Positions 15,960 through 24,255 of a DNA stretch of 32,837 nucleotides are shown here, one piece after another (positions within the stretch are counted from its first letter, which is position 1; each line of letters starts with the position of its first letter). The translations under genes were made by a program, and so were the position numbers. The notes beneath the pieces were generated by a model. The model searched no databases, was not told the DNA's origin, and was given only the letters and a program-made list of their open reading frames with translations. The stretch comes from JAHECQ01 sp047638695 (GTDB taxonomy: Bacteria > Actinomycetota > Acidimicrobiia > Acidimicrobiales > SZUA-35). The DNA lies in contig JBLINY010000043.1 of the NCBI GenBank assembly GCA_047638695.1, forward strand, positions 1 through 32,837. Reading direction: 5' to 3'.

Positions 15960-16550
15960 CTACGTCGCCGCGAGCCAACGCTGCGAGACCTCGGTGATGA
16001 GGGTGTCGGTGATCTTTTCAAAGAGGGCAAGGTGCCGGTGGAGAATCGGTGCGACCAACAGCGTTGCTTCGAATGCGCAATCCACGTCGGGGCCAAGCTC
16101 ACCCCTCTGCTGCGCCGCCTCGAGAACATCGACCGTTGGTTGGGTCAACTGCTCAACGAAGTGACGCTGGGCTTCGGCAAAGGCCTCATGTTGCGCTGCA
16201 TAACCAGCGAGGGCACCAAAGACCGAGCGCACCTCGCGGAGGACCAGCCGTGAGCGGAGTCGCTCAAGCTCCAGAGGAACATCGTCGGCAAGCGGACCAC
16301 TGGGTGACCCGGGATGATGAGAAGTCGTCAACATTGAGATCGTCGCCAGCAGAAGGCTCAACTGGTCTGGCCAGTGCCTATAGATGGTGGTTCGGGCGAC
16401 ATCGGCCCGTTCGGCCACGACGGATGCCGTCACGTCGTTCGCCCCGCACTCCAGAAGCACCTCGACTGCGGTCTCGAGAATGAGCGCTCGCACCCGGCGA
16501 GTCCGAGGGTTTTCTCTTGTCTCAGTGTTCACCGATTTCTCAGTGTTCAC
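15960..16550 (-). CDS. TetR family transcriptional regulator
   Basis: A 196-residue protein with the TetR helix-turn-helix at about residues 40-60 (VTASVVAERADVARTTIYRHW) and a helical ligand-binding C-terminal half. It is probably a repressor of the neighbouring synthetase genes. The start is GTG 16550, preceded by AAGGG. An 18-bp duplication repeats the start region, so a second GTG at 16532 is in frame and gives the same residues MNTE. Confidence 0.88.
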   Translation of the reverse strand: MNTEKSVNTETRENPRTRRVRALILETAVEVLLECGANDVTASVVAERADVARTTIYRHWPDQLSLLLATISMLTTSHHPGSPSGPLADDVPLELERLRSRLVLREVRSVFGALAGYAAQHEAFAEAQRHFVEQLTQPTVDVLEAAQQRGELGPDVDCAFEATLLVAPILHRHLALFEKITDTLITEVSQRWLAAT

Positions 16551-16554
16551 CGAT
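16520..16554 (-). repeat. 18-bp direct duplication containing the TetR start codon
   Basis: The 17-base sequence TCTCAGTGTTCACCGAT occurs at 16520-16536 and 16538-16554. The 18-base period equals six codons, so both copies give GTGAACACTGAG in frame. The gene thus has two candidate starts six codons apart. Confidence 0.85.
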
Positions 16555-16738
16555 CCAACCCTTGGACGGGTTGCGATGCATCTTGCAGTTTGACACACAC
16601 ATTGCACTCCAACTGCTTACTCGGAGCCCACTCATGGCACGCCCACCGTTCGCACTGTACTTCGCGTATCCGCTCGGCGACCAGAGCGGTCGAGCATCCT
16701 AGGTCGGGCTAGCAGAGCGACCGTCTTGTCTTTCCTAA

Positions 16739-16765
16739 GCCTGACCGGCCTATGCCTGACCGGCC
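16739..16765 (-). repeat. 15-bp duplication of the last four codons and stop of the SIP gene
   Basis: The 12-base segment GCCTGACCGGCC occurs at 16739-16750 and 16754-16765, period 15. On the minus strand the gene ends GCC GGT CAG GCA TAG and then repeats GCC GGT CAG GCT TAG, so Ala-Gly-Gln-Ala-stop is duplicated in frame. Confidence 0.85.
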
Positions 16766-17524
16766 ATCCACAGTCGCTTCGACTTGCGCCACTCTTCGTC
16801 TGTGTGGCGGCGTCGCCAGTATGGAGAGATCGACGCATCGCTTAGATCGACCCCCCGGTCGACGGCGAGATGTTGCCTCACAGCACGCACCTCCCCCGCT
16901 TCGCCGTGAACAAAGACGTCGAACGTTCCGCCGGGAAGCTCGACTGCAGCAATGGCATCGACAATCCAGTTCTCCGAGTGATCCGATTCCTCGCGGTAGA
17001 GCCAATGGGTTGCCACGCTGCCAGCCGACGGGAAATTGATTTCACACCCCGGTTCCACGACGGCCGCGAACACGAGAGCGCTCGTGTCTTTTGCCAGAGC
17101 CTGCAAGCTTGCGCCAATGGCGCCGAACGCACTTTCGTCACCGACGTAGAGGTGCCAGTCGACGTCCGAGGACGGCCGATACGAGCCACCAGGCCCTTCG
17201 AATTGCAGCCGGTCGCCCGGTTGGGCACATTTGCGCCCAACGCCCGGCGTACCCCATATCGCCATGGGTGACGAAGTCGATGGACAGCATCTCGTGTTGA
17301 GGATCCCACTCACGGATGGTGAATCGCCGCGGCCGGGGCCGAAACTCGTCGGCAACACCGTCGAGATCCTCTGGACCGAACGGGACGTTGATCGGCGACC
17401 CCGCCGGCAGGAACCGTGCGTTGATATACGCGTCGGTCGCTGTCGACATCTCGAACTGTAAGGGTCCTATATTTATTATGTTAAGAATCACTAACAACAA
17501 CTGCTGGCTGCGCCGTATTCCCAT
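16750..17524 (-). pseudogene. Siderophore-interacting protein (SIP), frameshifted and N-terminally truncated
   Basis: The C-terminal two thirds (16750 to about 17235) read GDRLQFEGPGGSY, HLYVGDESAFGAIGASLQAL and ISPYWRRRHTDEEW, the NAD(P)H-binding half of SIP ferric-siderophore reductases. The N-terminal FAD-binding part TDAYINARFLP, RPRRFTIREWDP, FVTHGDMGYAGRWA lies in another frame, so a one-base indel at about 17225-17235 breaks the gene; restoring it yields the family sequence (RWA...QPGDRLQF). The first strands before TDAYIN are not seen: the frame upstream of ATG 17449 is AT-rich and reaches only to ATG 17524. Expected function is flavin-dependent reduction of ferric siderophores in the cytoplasm. 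A programmed frameshift or a sequencing error cannot be excluded. The stop lies in a 15-bp duplication. Confidence 0.75.
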
Positions 17525-17580
17525 GGCGAAGTTTAGAGCACAATTAGTTCTTCAAGATACTTGACGTAGCTGAATCACAC
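17456..17580 (-). promoter_or_regulatory. AT-rich stretch, possible SIP promoter
   Basis: This patch is much richer in A+T than its surroundings. On the minus strand it has TTAGTG and TATAGG separated by 17 bases, ending 16 bases before ATG 17449, which could be -35 and -10 elements. A short TGTTA/TAACA dyad overlaps it and could bind an iron regulator, but it does not match the DtxR or Fur consensus well. Weak call. Confidence 0.3.
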
Positions 17581-17649
17581 GGCTTGCGTTCAGACCCGCC
17601 GCGTCCCCTCGCCAACTGAGTTGCACAACTCACCGGGAGGTGGAGAAAA

Positions 17650-19017
17650 TCATCTTCCTGCCGTCTGGGGGTCGCCGTTCAGGTCACGTCGCCACAGCAA
17701 CTTCTCCTTGGTCTCCGTTCGGGGAAAGGTTCCGGGGTCCACGAGTTCGACAGCGCAGGTGACGATCAATTTGGCCCGCAGTGCCGCCTCGACCTCAGAT
17801 GCGATGGCAGCTTTCTCTGCCTCGGCCACGCCAGTGGCACCGGCTTCGGCAACGATGTGAAGCGGCGGGTCGTGGTGATGCCCAGCCTGGTCGAGGGCAA
17901 TCCGGAACTGGCCGGAGAGCTTCGGTTGGAACTCGGCGATGACATCCTTGACCGCCGACGGCCACACATTGACGCCTCGGAGCAACAACATGTCGTCAGT
18001 CCGGCCCACACACACCATCCGAGGACCCGTCCGGCCACAAGGGCAAGGGTCGGTCCTGATCTCAACATGGTCTCGGGTTCGGAACCGCACCAGGGCTGCA
18101 CACTCGCGACCGAGATGGGTGAAGACCAACTCACCCTTCGATCTGGGCTGCGCCCAAATATCGATGACCTGGGCGGTGTCGGGATCGATAACTTCCATCA
18201 CGGCCATGTCAGGGACGAGGAAGTGGTTGCCGTCCTGGGCCTCACACTCCGCAGAATGGATAGGAACGACGTCGCCGTTGCCTACCGATTCGGTAACGGT
18301 TGCGTTCCACACGTCCTGGAGGGCGGCCCGAAACGCCGGTATGCCTCCGCCTGGCTCTGCGCCAACCAGAACACGTTTAAACCCGAGCTCCGAGGGAGCG
18401 ATACCGGCAACCGCCTGGGTGCGGTCTGCCAGATACGAAGCGTAGGACGGGGTGCAAGCCAGGGCATTGGCGCCGAGATCGAGTGAAGCCTCGATCAGGC
18501 GCTCCGTCGCTCCGGTTCCAACCGGTATCACGGTCGCCCCGATGGCTGACAAACCCTGTTGCACCGGCAACCCACCAACGAAGAAGCCAATGCCGAACCC
18601 CATCGCCACCACGGAATCTCGCCGTATGCCCTGGGTGTAATAGGCCCGGGTCACAGCCTCACGCCAGCCCGCGCCGTCGGCCGCCGTCAAACCGATGTAG
18701 CTCGGCTTGCCTGTAGTTCCCGAGGAGGCGTGGACCCGCTCGACATCAACCATTTCCACGCCGGCATGAGCGCCAAGAGGTGGCTGTTCGGCCTGGGTGT
18801 CGCGCAGCTCTTGCTTCTCGGTAAACGGCAATTCAGAGAGATCGCTAAACGACGCCACGTCGCCGTGCTCGAACCCGACGTCGGCCAGCTTTGCTGCGTA
18901 AAACGGTGAGCGGCTCATCAATCGCGCCAGCTGCGCTCGTAGAGCCACCTGCTGTTCGTCACGGATCTGCTCTGGATCGGCCGACTCGATCGGCGACCAG
19001 TGATCGACCGTGGTCAT
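17650..19017 (-). CDS. Phenylacetate-CoA ligase (PaaK)-like adenylate-forming enzyme
   Basis: A 455-residue protein. RSPFYAAKL and LPFTEKQELRDTQ near the N-terminus, the P-loop-like HASSGTTGKPSYIGLT (about residue 115), TPSYASYLAD, GAEPGG, RFRTRDHVEI...CPCGRTGPRM and GRTDDMLLLRGVNVWPSAV are those of the PaaK family. It activates an aryl or acyl carboxylate with ATP and CoA. The C-terminal Lys that completes adenylation lies in the TETKEKLLW segment. Start ATG 19017 follows GAGG. The gene stands alone upstream of the SIP remnant. Whether phenylacetate is the substrate is not known; no paaABCDE genes are present. Confidence 0.85.
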   Translation of the reverse strand: MTTVDHWSPIESADPEQIRDEQQVALRAQLARLMSRSPFYAAKLADVGFEHGDVASFSDLSELPFTEKQELRDTQAEQPPLGAHAGVEMVDVERVHASSGTTGKPSYIGLTAADGAGWREAVTRAYYTQGIRRDSVVAMGFGIGFFVGGLPVQQGLSAIGATVIPVGTGATERLIEASLDLGANALACTPSYASYLADRTQAVAGIAPSELGFKRVLVGAEPGGGIPAFRAALQDVWNATVTESVGNGDVVPIHSAECEAQDGNHFLVPDMAVMEVIDPDTAQVIDIWAQPRSKGELVFTHLGRECAALVRFRTRDHVEIRTDPCPCGRTGPRMVCVGRTDDMLLLRGVNVWPSAVKDVIAEFQPKLSGQFRIALDQAGHHHDPPLHIVAEAGATGVAEAEKAAIASEVEAALRAKLIVTCAVELVDPGTFPRTETKEKLLWRRDLNGDPQTAGR

Positions 19018-19156
19018 GCCTCAATGACGGTCAGTGATCTGAACATCTTCTTCCCCTCGTCTCGGTGCCGGCCAACAGTGCTACTTGCCGTCAACGTCGT
19101 CAATACCTGCAGGTCGCCACAGATGCTTTTGAGTGGTCGGACATTTCCCACTGCCC

Positions 19157-19369
19157 TCAGGATCGTTTGGCTCGACGATCTTGGGCCCGCTGCCACTTGT
19201 TCTGGCGACTGCGACACGCCTTGCGGCAAAAGCGCTGGTTCGTGGTCTTGCGCTCGAACAGCTGCTGACATCTCCAATAGCCGCACTCTGCGAGCCTTTC
19301 GGGATCGAAGTCAGGGTCCTCATCGAGGTCGTCGGGAAGGTCGATGCAACCATTGAACCAACTCTTCAT
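19157..19369 (-). CDS. Small Cys-rich, putative zinc-binding protein
   Basis: The frame ends at 19157 and gives about 70 residues from ATG 19369 (79 from ATG 19396). It has MKSWFNGCIDLPDDLDEDPDF, then CGYWRCQQLF, QRFCRKACRSRQNK and a basic tail. The two Cys pairs with RFCxxxCRxR resemble small FCS-type zinc ribbons that bind nucleic acid. No ribosome binding site is clear. It is divergent from the aldo/keto reductase (about 85 bases away) and may affect it. The start is uncertain. Confidence 0.55.
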   Translation of the reverse strand: MKSWFNGCIDLPDDLDEDPDFDPERLAECGYWRCQQLFERKTTNQRFCRKACRSRQNKWQRAQDRRAKRS

Positions 19370-19453
19370 GCGCAATTCTGCGACCCACCCAAGCATCGGC
19401 GATGATTCGATGACACGCTCGATGACCGAGGCCCGACACTGCGAAAGGAACCC

Positions 19454-20440
19454 ATGGAGACTCGCCTGTTTGGTCGAACCGGCCTGGAGGTATCCCGTTT
19501 GACCTTCGGATGCGGGGCCGTCGGAGGGCTGATGACGAACGGCGAGCCCAAGGATCAGGACAACGCGGTTGCCTGGGCCAGAGACAACGGCATCACCTTC
19601 TTCGACACGGCCGCCAGCTACGGGGACGGCGCCTCGGAAACAAATCTGGGCCGGGCCCTCCGAGGCAACACCGACGGCATCATTGTCTCGACCAAGGTGG
19701 GCCTGGCCGACGCCGACCTGTCGGATGTCGCTGGCGCGGTGCGCCGCTCCATCGATTCGAGTCTGAGGCGACTGAACCTGGATCACGTTGATCTCTTCCA
19801 ACTGCACAACACCATCGGCAGGGCCGATCGGCGGGGCACCCTGCACACTGACCAAGTCCTGGCCGAGGTGCTACCTGTCTTCGAGGAGCTCCGGGCTGCG
19901 GGCAAGACCAGGTTCCTGGGGTTCACGGCCAAGGGAGACCCCCTCCAGCTGCATCGTCTCGTGGCATCCGAAGCCTTCGACAGCGCCCAGGTCTTCTACA
20001 ACCTGCTTGTCCCGTCCGCCGGTCGCAGTGTTCAGCCGAACTATCCGGCCGAGGACTTCGGACAACTGCTGGGAGCGGCTCAGGAACACGGAGTGGGTGC
20101 CATAGGAGTCCGTGTCCTGGCCGGTGGTGCGCTGTCGGGAACGGAATCGAGGCACCGGTTGGGACTGCCAACAGTGACGCCCATCGGGTCGAACACCGAC
20201 TACGCCACCGATGTCCGACGCGCCCTTCGGTTCAAGCCCCTCATCGACCAGGGCCACGCCGCCAACCTGCCCGAGCTGGCCATCCGCTATGCCATCTCCC
20301 ATTCCGCGTTACCGACCATCGAAGTCGGCATCGCATCGCTCGATGAGTTGCAGCGGGCGACAGGAGCCGTCAACAACGGGCCCCTCGATGCGTCGACCCT
20401 GGAGCAGATCAGCTCCATTCAGGACGAGCTGGCGACTTAG
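19454..20440 (+). CDS. Aldo/keto reductase family protein
   Basis: A 328-residue TIM-barrel oxidoreductase. METRLFGRTGLEVSRLTFGC is the usual start; the tetrad is Asp51 (FFDTAASYGDG), Tyr56, Lys81 (VSTKVG) and His118 (LFQLHN). LPTIEVGIASLDEL is the C-terminal NADP-binding block. It reduces or oxidises carbonyl/alcohol groups with NADP(H). ATG 19454 is preceded by AAAGGA at 6 bases. It is 64 bases upstream of the P450 gene and co-directional, so they are probably co-transcribed. Confidence 0.9.
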   Translation: METRLFGRTGLEVSRLTFGCGAVGGLMTNGEPKDQDNAVAWARDNGITFFDTAASYGDGASETNLGRALRGNTDGIIVSTKVGLADADLSDVAGAVRRSIDSSLRRLNLDHVDLFQLHNTIGRADRRGTLHTDQVLAEVLPVFEELRAAGKTRFLGFTAKGDPLQLHRLVASEAFDSAQVFYNLLVPSAGRSVQPNYPAEDFGQLLGAAQEHGVGAIGVRVLAGGALSGTESRHRLGLPTVTPIGSNTDYATDVRRALRFKPLIDQGHAANLPELAIRYAISHSALPTIEVGIASLDELQRATGAVNNGPLDASTLEQISSIQDELAT

Positions 20441-20504
20441 GCGGTACGGCTCGTCTGGGCCGCCCCAGCACCGTCGGTTAGCGTCCACAGGGTCAGGGGG
20501 TTCT

Positions 20505-21695
20505 GTGATCGATCTTGAAAGCCAAGCATCAATACAGAGGCCGGCCGAGTACTTCGCCGGGGTCAGCGCCGATGGTCCGGTGCAGTGGAGCGACGCCCAT
20601 CGGGCCTGGATCGTGCTCGACCACGCCGGGGTGTCCGAGGCGTTCCGCGACAGCGACCGTTTGTCAGCCGACCGCATAGGCCCCCTCGAGCGAGCGGCCG
20701 CCACCCGACCGGAAGCCTTCGGCCGGGTTGTCGATCTGCTCCGGGGCTGGATGGTCTTTCGCGATCCGCCTCAGCACACCCGACTGCGAAACCCGGTGCG
20801 CAACACCTTCACGCCACGGCGGGTCGACGCTCTCACGTCGGTCGTGGCCGACGTCGTCGACGACGTGGTCGCCGGCCTCGACACCGGAACGATCGACGTT
20901 CGTCGGGACTTCGCCGGGCCCCTACCGGCGATGGTGATCGCCGCCGTGCTCGGAGTCGACCGAAAGGACCGGCACCGGTTCCAGGATTGGTCGGACGACC
21001 TGGCCGAGGTGATCTTCTCGACCAACCCGTCGACCATGCCGACCGAGGAGGCCATCGCGGCCACCGACGAGTTCAACCAGTTCTTCGGGCAACTTATCGA
21101 GGCGGAACGGGCTGCTCCGACCGGCAGCCTGTTGTCGCACCTGGTGGCCGAGGCCGGTGACGAGCTGAACCCGCTGGAGCTGGTGGGGGCATGCACCCTG
21201 ATGCTCTTCGCCGGTCACGAGACCACCACCTCGCTGCTCACCAACGGCATCGGCCTCCTTCTGGAGCGACCCGACCTTTTGGCGTGGCTCCGCAATCACC
21301 CCGAAGCAGACGCCTCCGCGGTTGAGGAACTGCTCCGGGTGCTGGGACCGACCAGGACGATGTTCCGCAAGGCGTCGGTCGACCACGTTCGAGGAGGCCA
21401 GACGATTCTGGCCGGGCAGACCGTGGCCCTGGCCATGACCGCCGCCAACCACGACCCCACGGTGTTCGACCAGCCCGAAGCCGTCGACTTCTTGCGCGAC
21501 CCCAACCCCCATCTCACGTTCGGCTGGGGTCTTCACCACTGTGTCGGCGCCCACCTGGCCCGTCTGGAGACTCGGCTTGCGCTGCGGGCTCTCCTCGATC
21601 GCTTCCCTGATTTGGAGTCGATCGGGTCGGTGCCCACCCGCCATGGCGCGGTGATGGCCCACCCAAACAAGGCCGTATTGATGAAGGCCGGCTAG
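20505..21695 (+). CDS. Cytochrome P450
   Basis: A 396-residue soluble bacterial P450. Seen: the I-helix AGHETTTS (oxygen activation), the ELLR ExxR pair of the K helix, and the haem-binding FGWGLHHCVG with Cys346 as the haem ligand. It inserts one oxygen atom from O2 into an organic substrate using electrons from a ferredoxin; no ferredoxin or reductase gene is nearby. GTG 20505 is preceded by AGGGGG. The 3' end is repeated four times as a stop-carrying array. Together with the reductase it fits a catabolic oxidation step; the substrate is unknown. Confidence 0.92.
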   Translation: MIDLESQASIQRPAEYFAGVSADGPVQWSDAHRAWIVLDHAGVSEAFRDSDRLSADRIGPLERAAATRPEAFGRVVDLLRGWMVFRDPPQHTRLRNPVRNTFTPRRVDALTSVVADVVDDVVAGLDTGTIDVRRDFAGPLPAMVIAAVLGVDRKDRHRFQDWSDDLAEVIFSTNPSTMPTEEAIAATDEFNQFFGQLIEAERAAPTGSLLSHLVAEAGDELNPLELVGACTLMLFAGHETTTSLLTNGIGLLLERPDLLAWLRNHPEADASAVEELLRVLGPTRTMFRKASVDHVRGGQTILAGQTVALAMTAANHDPTVFDQPEAVDFLRDPNPHLTFGWGLHHCVGAHLARLETRLALRALLDRFPDLESIGSVPTRHGAVMAHPNKAVLMKAG

Positions 21696-21750
21696 CTGAT
21701 GAAGGGCGCCTAGCTACTGAAAGGGCGCCTAGCTACTGAAGGCCGGCTAG
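21679..21750. repeat. Four-copy tandem repeat at the P450 3' end
   Basis: Units of about 18-19 bases: TGATGAAGGCCGGCTAG at the P450 end (21679-21695), TGATGAAGGGCGCCTAG (21697-21713), TGAAAGGGCGCCTAG (21718-21732) and TGAAGGCCGGCTAG (21737-21750). Each carries TAG. The last unit also contains the stop codon of the convergent acyl-CoA synthetase (21747-21749, minus strand), so the array is bounded by the stops of two genes. The two inner copies have GGCGCC where the outer have GCCGGC. Confidence 0.85.
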
Positions 21751-23288
21751 TTGCCGCTGACTCGGCGGTCGTGACCCTCCCAGTAGGGCTCGCGCAACTC
21801 ACGTCGGAGGATCTTGCCAACTGGTGACTTGGGTAGAGGTTCGGTGGAAATCACGACCCTGCCCGGTTTCTTGTACGACCCGAGGCGGTCGGCACAAAGC
21901 TGGGCCAGCTCGTCTTCGGTCACCGGGGTGGTCCCATCGACGGCAACATGGGCACAGGGTGTCTCGCCCCAGCGTTCCGACGGGATGCCGAACACCGCGG
22001 CCTCGATCACCGCCGGGTGATCGGTGAGAGCGTTCTCAAGCTCGGCCGGCCAGATGTTGTAGCCGCCGGAGATGACCATGTCGTCCTTGCGGTCGACCAC
22101 ATAAAGGTAGCCGTTGGTGTCGAGTCGGCCAATGTCGCCGGTGAGCACAAACCCCTCATGAGTTCGCTGGGCGGTGGCCTCGGGGTCGTTCCAGAACCCG
22201 ACCATCTGGCCATCACATCGAGCCGCTATTTCGCCCTCGGCGCCGAGTGGGAGCTCCTCCTGAGTTTCAGGGTCGAGGATCTTCAGATCGGCGAACGGCA
22301 GGGGAAGACCGGCGGCCCGCAACGGGGACGATCCTTCGATCTCGGCAAACCACTGATTGGGGCCCATCGCGACGACTGGCAGGGCCTCGGTCTGCCCGTA
22401 TAGCTGGTAGAGGACCGGCCCGAAGACCTCGCGCCCGAGCAGCGCGGTCTCATCAGCAATGGGAGCGGCCGCGATCTGGAGGACCTTGAGATGCGACCAG
22501 TCACGGTCGGCTGCCCCCGGCTCGCGAACAAGAGCGTTGAGCATGGTGGGCACGGCAAACATGTAGGAGATCCGCTCGCTTTCCATCACGTCCAGCGTGC
22601 CGGCTGGATCGAAGTGATCCAGCAAAACGTTGCAACCGCCGGAGAGGAACACGGGCACGTACAGGTAGCCGGACCCATGGGAGATCGGGCCGACATGGAG
22701 ACAGCGGTCGCCGGGTTCGATGGGCGGAAAGCCGTAGGTCCAGTCGCGGCCAGCCGCCAGCCAGGTCCGGTGGGTGTAGGCGACACCCTTCGACCGTCCG
22801 GTGGTCCCCCCGGTGTGACGGATGATGTAGTTGTCGTCGGGATCAGCCGAGATGAGGGGATCGTCAGAGGAGTAGCTGGCCAGCCAGTCCTCGTAGCCGT
22901 CGTCTCGCACGATCACCTGCTCGAGCGAGGGGACAGCATCGGTGATGTTGTCGAGCTCGGCCGCCAGATTGCTCGACACGACGACGGTTCGGCAATCGGT
23001 ATGGCCGAGCATGTGCTCGTGGGACTCCCGAGCGTTGCGGGGATACAGGGGTACCCGCACCACATTGGCGATGGCGGCGCCGAGGAAGAAATCGGCAGCC
23101 TCCACGCTGTTGTCCTCGAGCACACCGACGCGGTCGCCCGGTTCGAGCCCGGCCTCGATGAGGGCGTTCGCCATACGACAACCCCGCTGCCACTGCTCGG
23201 CGAACGTGAGCCGGGTGGACCCGGCGATGGTGCAGATGGCGTCGGCGTTGAAACGGGCGGTCCTGCGCATCAGGTCGGTGACGTCCAT
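21747..23288 (-). CDS. AMP-forming acyl-CoA synthetase
   Basis: A 513-residue adenylate-forming enzyme with IRHTGGTTGRSKGVAYTH (ATP-binding), YGQTEALPV, VLTGDIGRLDTNGYLYVVDRKDDM (hinge) and KSPVGKILRREL (C-terminal Lys). ATG 23288 is preceded by GAGGGAG. The C-terminal ends of this enzyme and that at 14327 are alike (ELREPYWEGHDRR versus ELRAPYWADHD), which indicates a paralogous pair. It begins 232 bases downstream of ureD; the gap and a separate ribosome binding site suggest its own promoter. It converges with the P450. Confidence 0.9.
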   Translation of the reverse strand: MDVTDLMRRTARFNADAICTIAGSTRLTFAEQWQRGCRMANALIEAGLEPGDRVGVLEDNSVEAADFFLGAAIANVVRVPLYPRNARESHEHMLGHTDCRTVVVSSNLAAELDNITDAVPSLEQVIVRDDGYEDWLASYSSDDPLISADPDDNYIIRHTGGTTGRSKGVAYTHRTWLAAGRDWTYGFPPIEPGDRCLHVGPISHGSGYLYVPVFLSGGCNVLLDHFDPAGTLDVMESERISYMFAVPTMLNALVREPGAADRDWSHLKVLQIAAAPIADETALLGREVFGPVLYQLYGQTEALPVVAMGPNQWFAEIEGSSPLRAAGLPLPFADLKILDPETQEELPLGAEGEIAARCDGQMVGFWNDPEATAQRTHEGFVLTGDIGRLDTNGYLYVVDRKDDMVISGGYNIWPAELENALTDHPAVIEAAVFGIPSERWGETPCAHVAVDGTTPVTEDELAQLCADRLGSYKKPGRVVISTEPLPKSPVGKILRRELREPYWEGHDRRVSGN

Positions 23289-23520
23289 GGCAACTCCCTC
23301 TCGATGGCTCTTGGCTTGTGTTGTCCCGGTCTAGCGCACGACCGGAAGACAACGAAAGGGCATCAACCTCAACTACCGCCTTGGCAGCGATGGGTTTCGG
23401 TTTTCTCGACGCCTGGGGCCTCACCATCGCGCAGCGAAAGCATGCGATGGACCTGATCGCAGACGCGACGGGCGCAGCCGGCGGCATCGGCCGAGCGATT
23501 GCAGAAGAGGCCATACTCGT

Positions 23521-24255
23521 TCAGACAAATGAGGAGCTGAAGGTAGCCAGCAGGTTCATCACACTCGGCCGGTCGTGGCCGAGCGCCATCACGACCGCTG
23601 CATCCTCTGCAACCGGCAGCCACGCGGCCGCACGACTGCCTTCGACGCGCACTTGCGCCGGGCCAGCGTCGATCCCCACGAGTACTGCCGACAAGACGTG
23701 CCGCGCCGCTCCGACCGACACCGAGCTCCAGGCTCCTGCGACGTTCGGGCCGAACCTTTCGTCGTGGTGGACCAGCGGTCGTCCACCGCGCTCCATGCGC
23801 AGCGAGAGGTCGAGGTGACCCGATGCCTCGTCCCGGCGGCCGAGCACGGTCTCCTCAACGACCCGGCAAGTCGCGTCATCAGCCAGTCGAACCGCGGTGG
23901 CGGTGCGATGGCAGGATCCGGCTACCGAGATCGTCGGCTCCAACCACAGGTCGAGGTGAGCGCCGTTGCCCACTGCGCAGTCGGTCGTCATCGACGAGGC
24001 CACGCCACCGACACCGGGCCAAACCATGCTCGCAGCAACCGAGCCAATTGCCGCCCGCGCGCCGGAGCCGACGTCGACGGTGAGCTCCAACTCGTCGCCA
24101 CCCACCGGCGCTGCCGCCGACGACGCGAGCAGTATCCGGCCGTCGCACTGTCGAACGCTAAACGGTGCGGAAGCCCGCTGATCGACAACGATGTCTCGCT
24201 CACCGCACCGAGCGACGGAGACCGTCGCCGACGCCTTCACGCGCTCGCTCGCCAC
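23521..24255 (-). CDS. ureD: Urease accessory protein UreD
   Basis: A 244-residue protein with the UreD pattern: an N-terminal Val-rich strand set, QCDGRILLASSAAAPVGGDELELTVDVGSGARAAIGSVAAS (L-x5-GD-x3-V-x-VG-x-GA), and a C-terminal RMERGGRPLVHHDERFG. UreD binds apo-urease and forms part of the channel that passes nickel from UreG. Start GTG 24255 lies inside the 3' end of ureG. It is the last gene of the urea cluster. The N-terminus is slightly short of some homologues. Confidence 0.88.
   Translation of the reverse strand: MASERVKASATVSVARCGERDIVVDQRASAPFSVRQCDGRILLASSAAAPVGGDELELTVDVGSGARAAIGSVAASMVWPGVGGVASSMTTDCAVGNGAHLDLWLEPTISVAGSCHRTATAVRLADDATCRVVEETVLGRRDEASGHLDLSLRMERGGRPLVHHDERFGPNVAGAWSSVSVGAARHVLSAVLVGIDAGPAQVRVEGSRAAAWLPVAEDAAVVMALGHDRPSVMNLLATFSSSFV

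Noticed and set aside
16590..16618. TTGACA followed by a possible -10 as a plus-strand promoter
   Set aside because: The sequence 17 bases later does not resemble a -10 element and no plus-strand gene follows.
20211..20504. Upstream extension of the P450 frame
   Set aside because: It overlaps the aldo/keto reductase in another frame and has no P450 similarity; GTG 20505 has a good ribosome binding site.
23390..23520. Plus-strand stretch reading TGAAGGIGRAIAEE, like the cofactor loop of a short-chain dehydrogenase
   Set aside because: No other SDR motif (YxxxK, NNAG) lies in frame and the frame runs into the antisense of ureD; it is probably chance in GC-rich DNA or a very short remnant.
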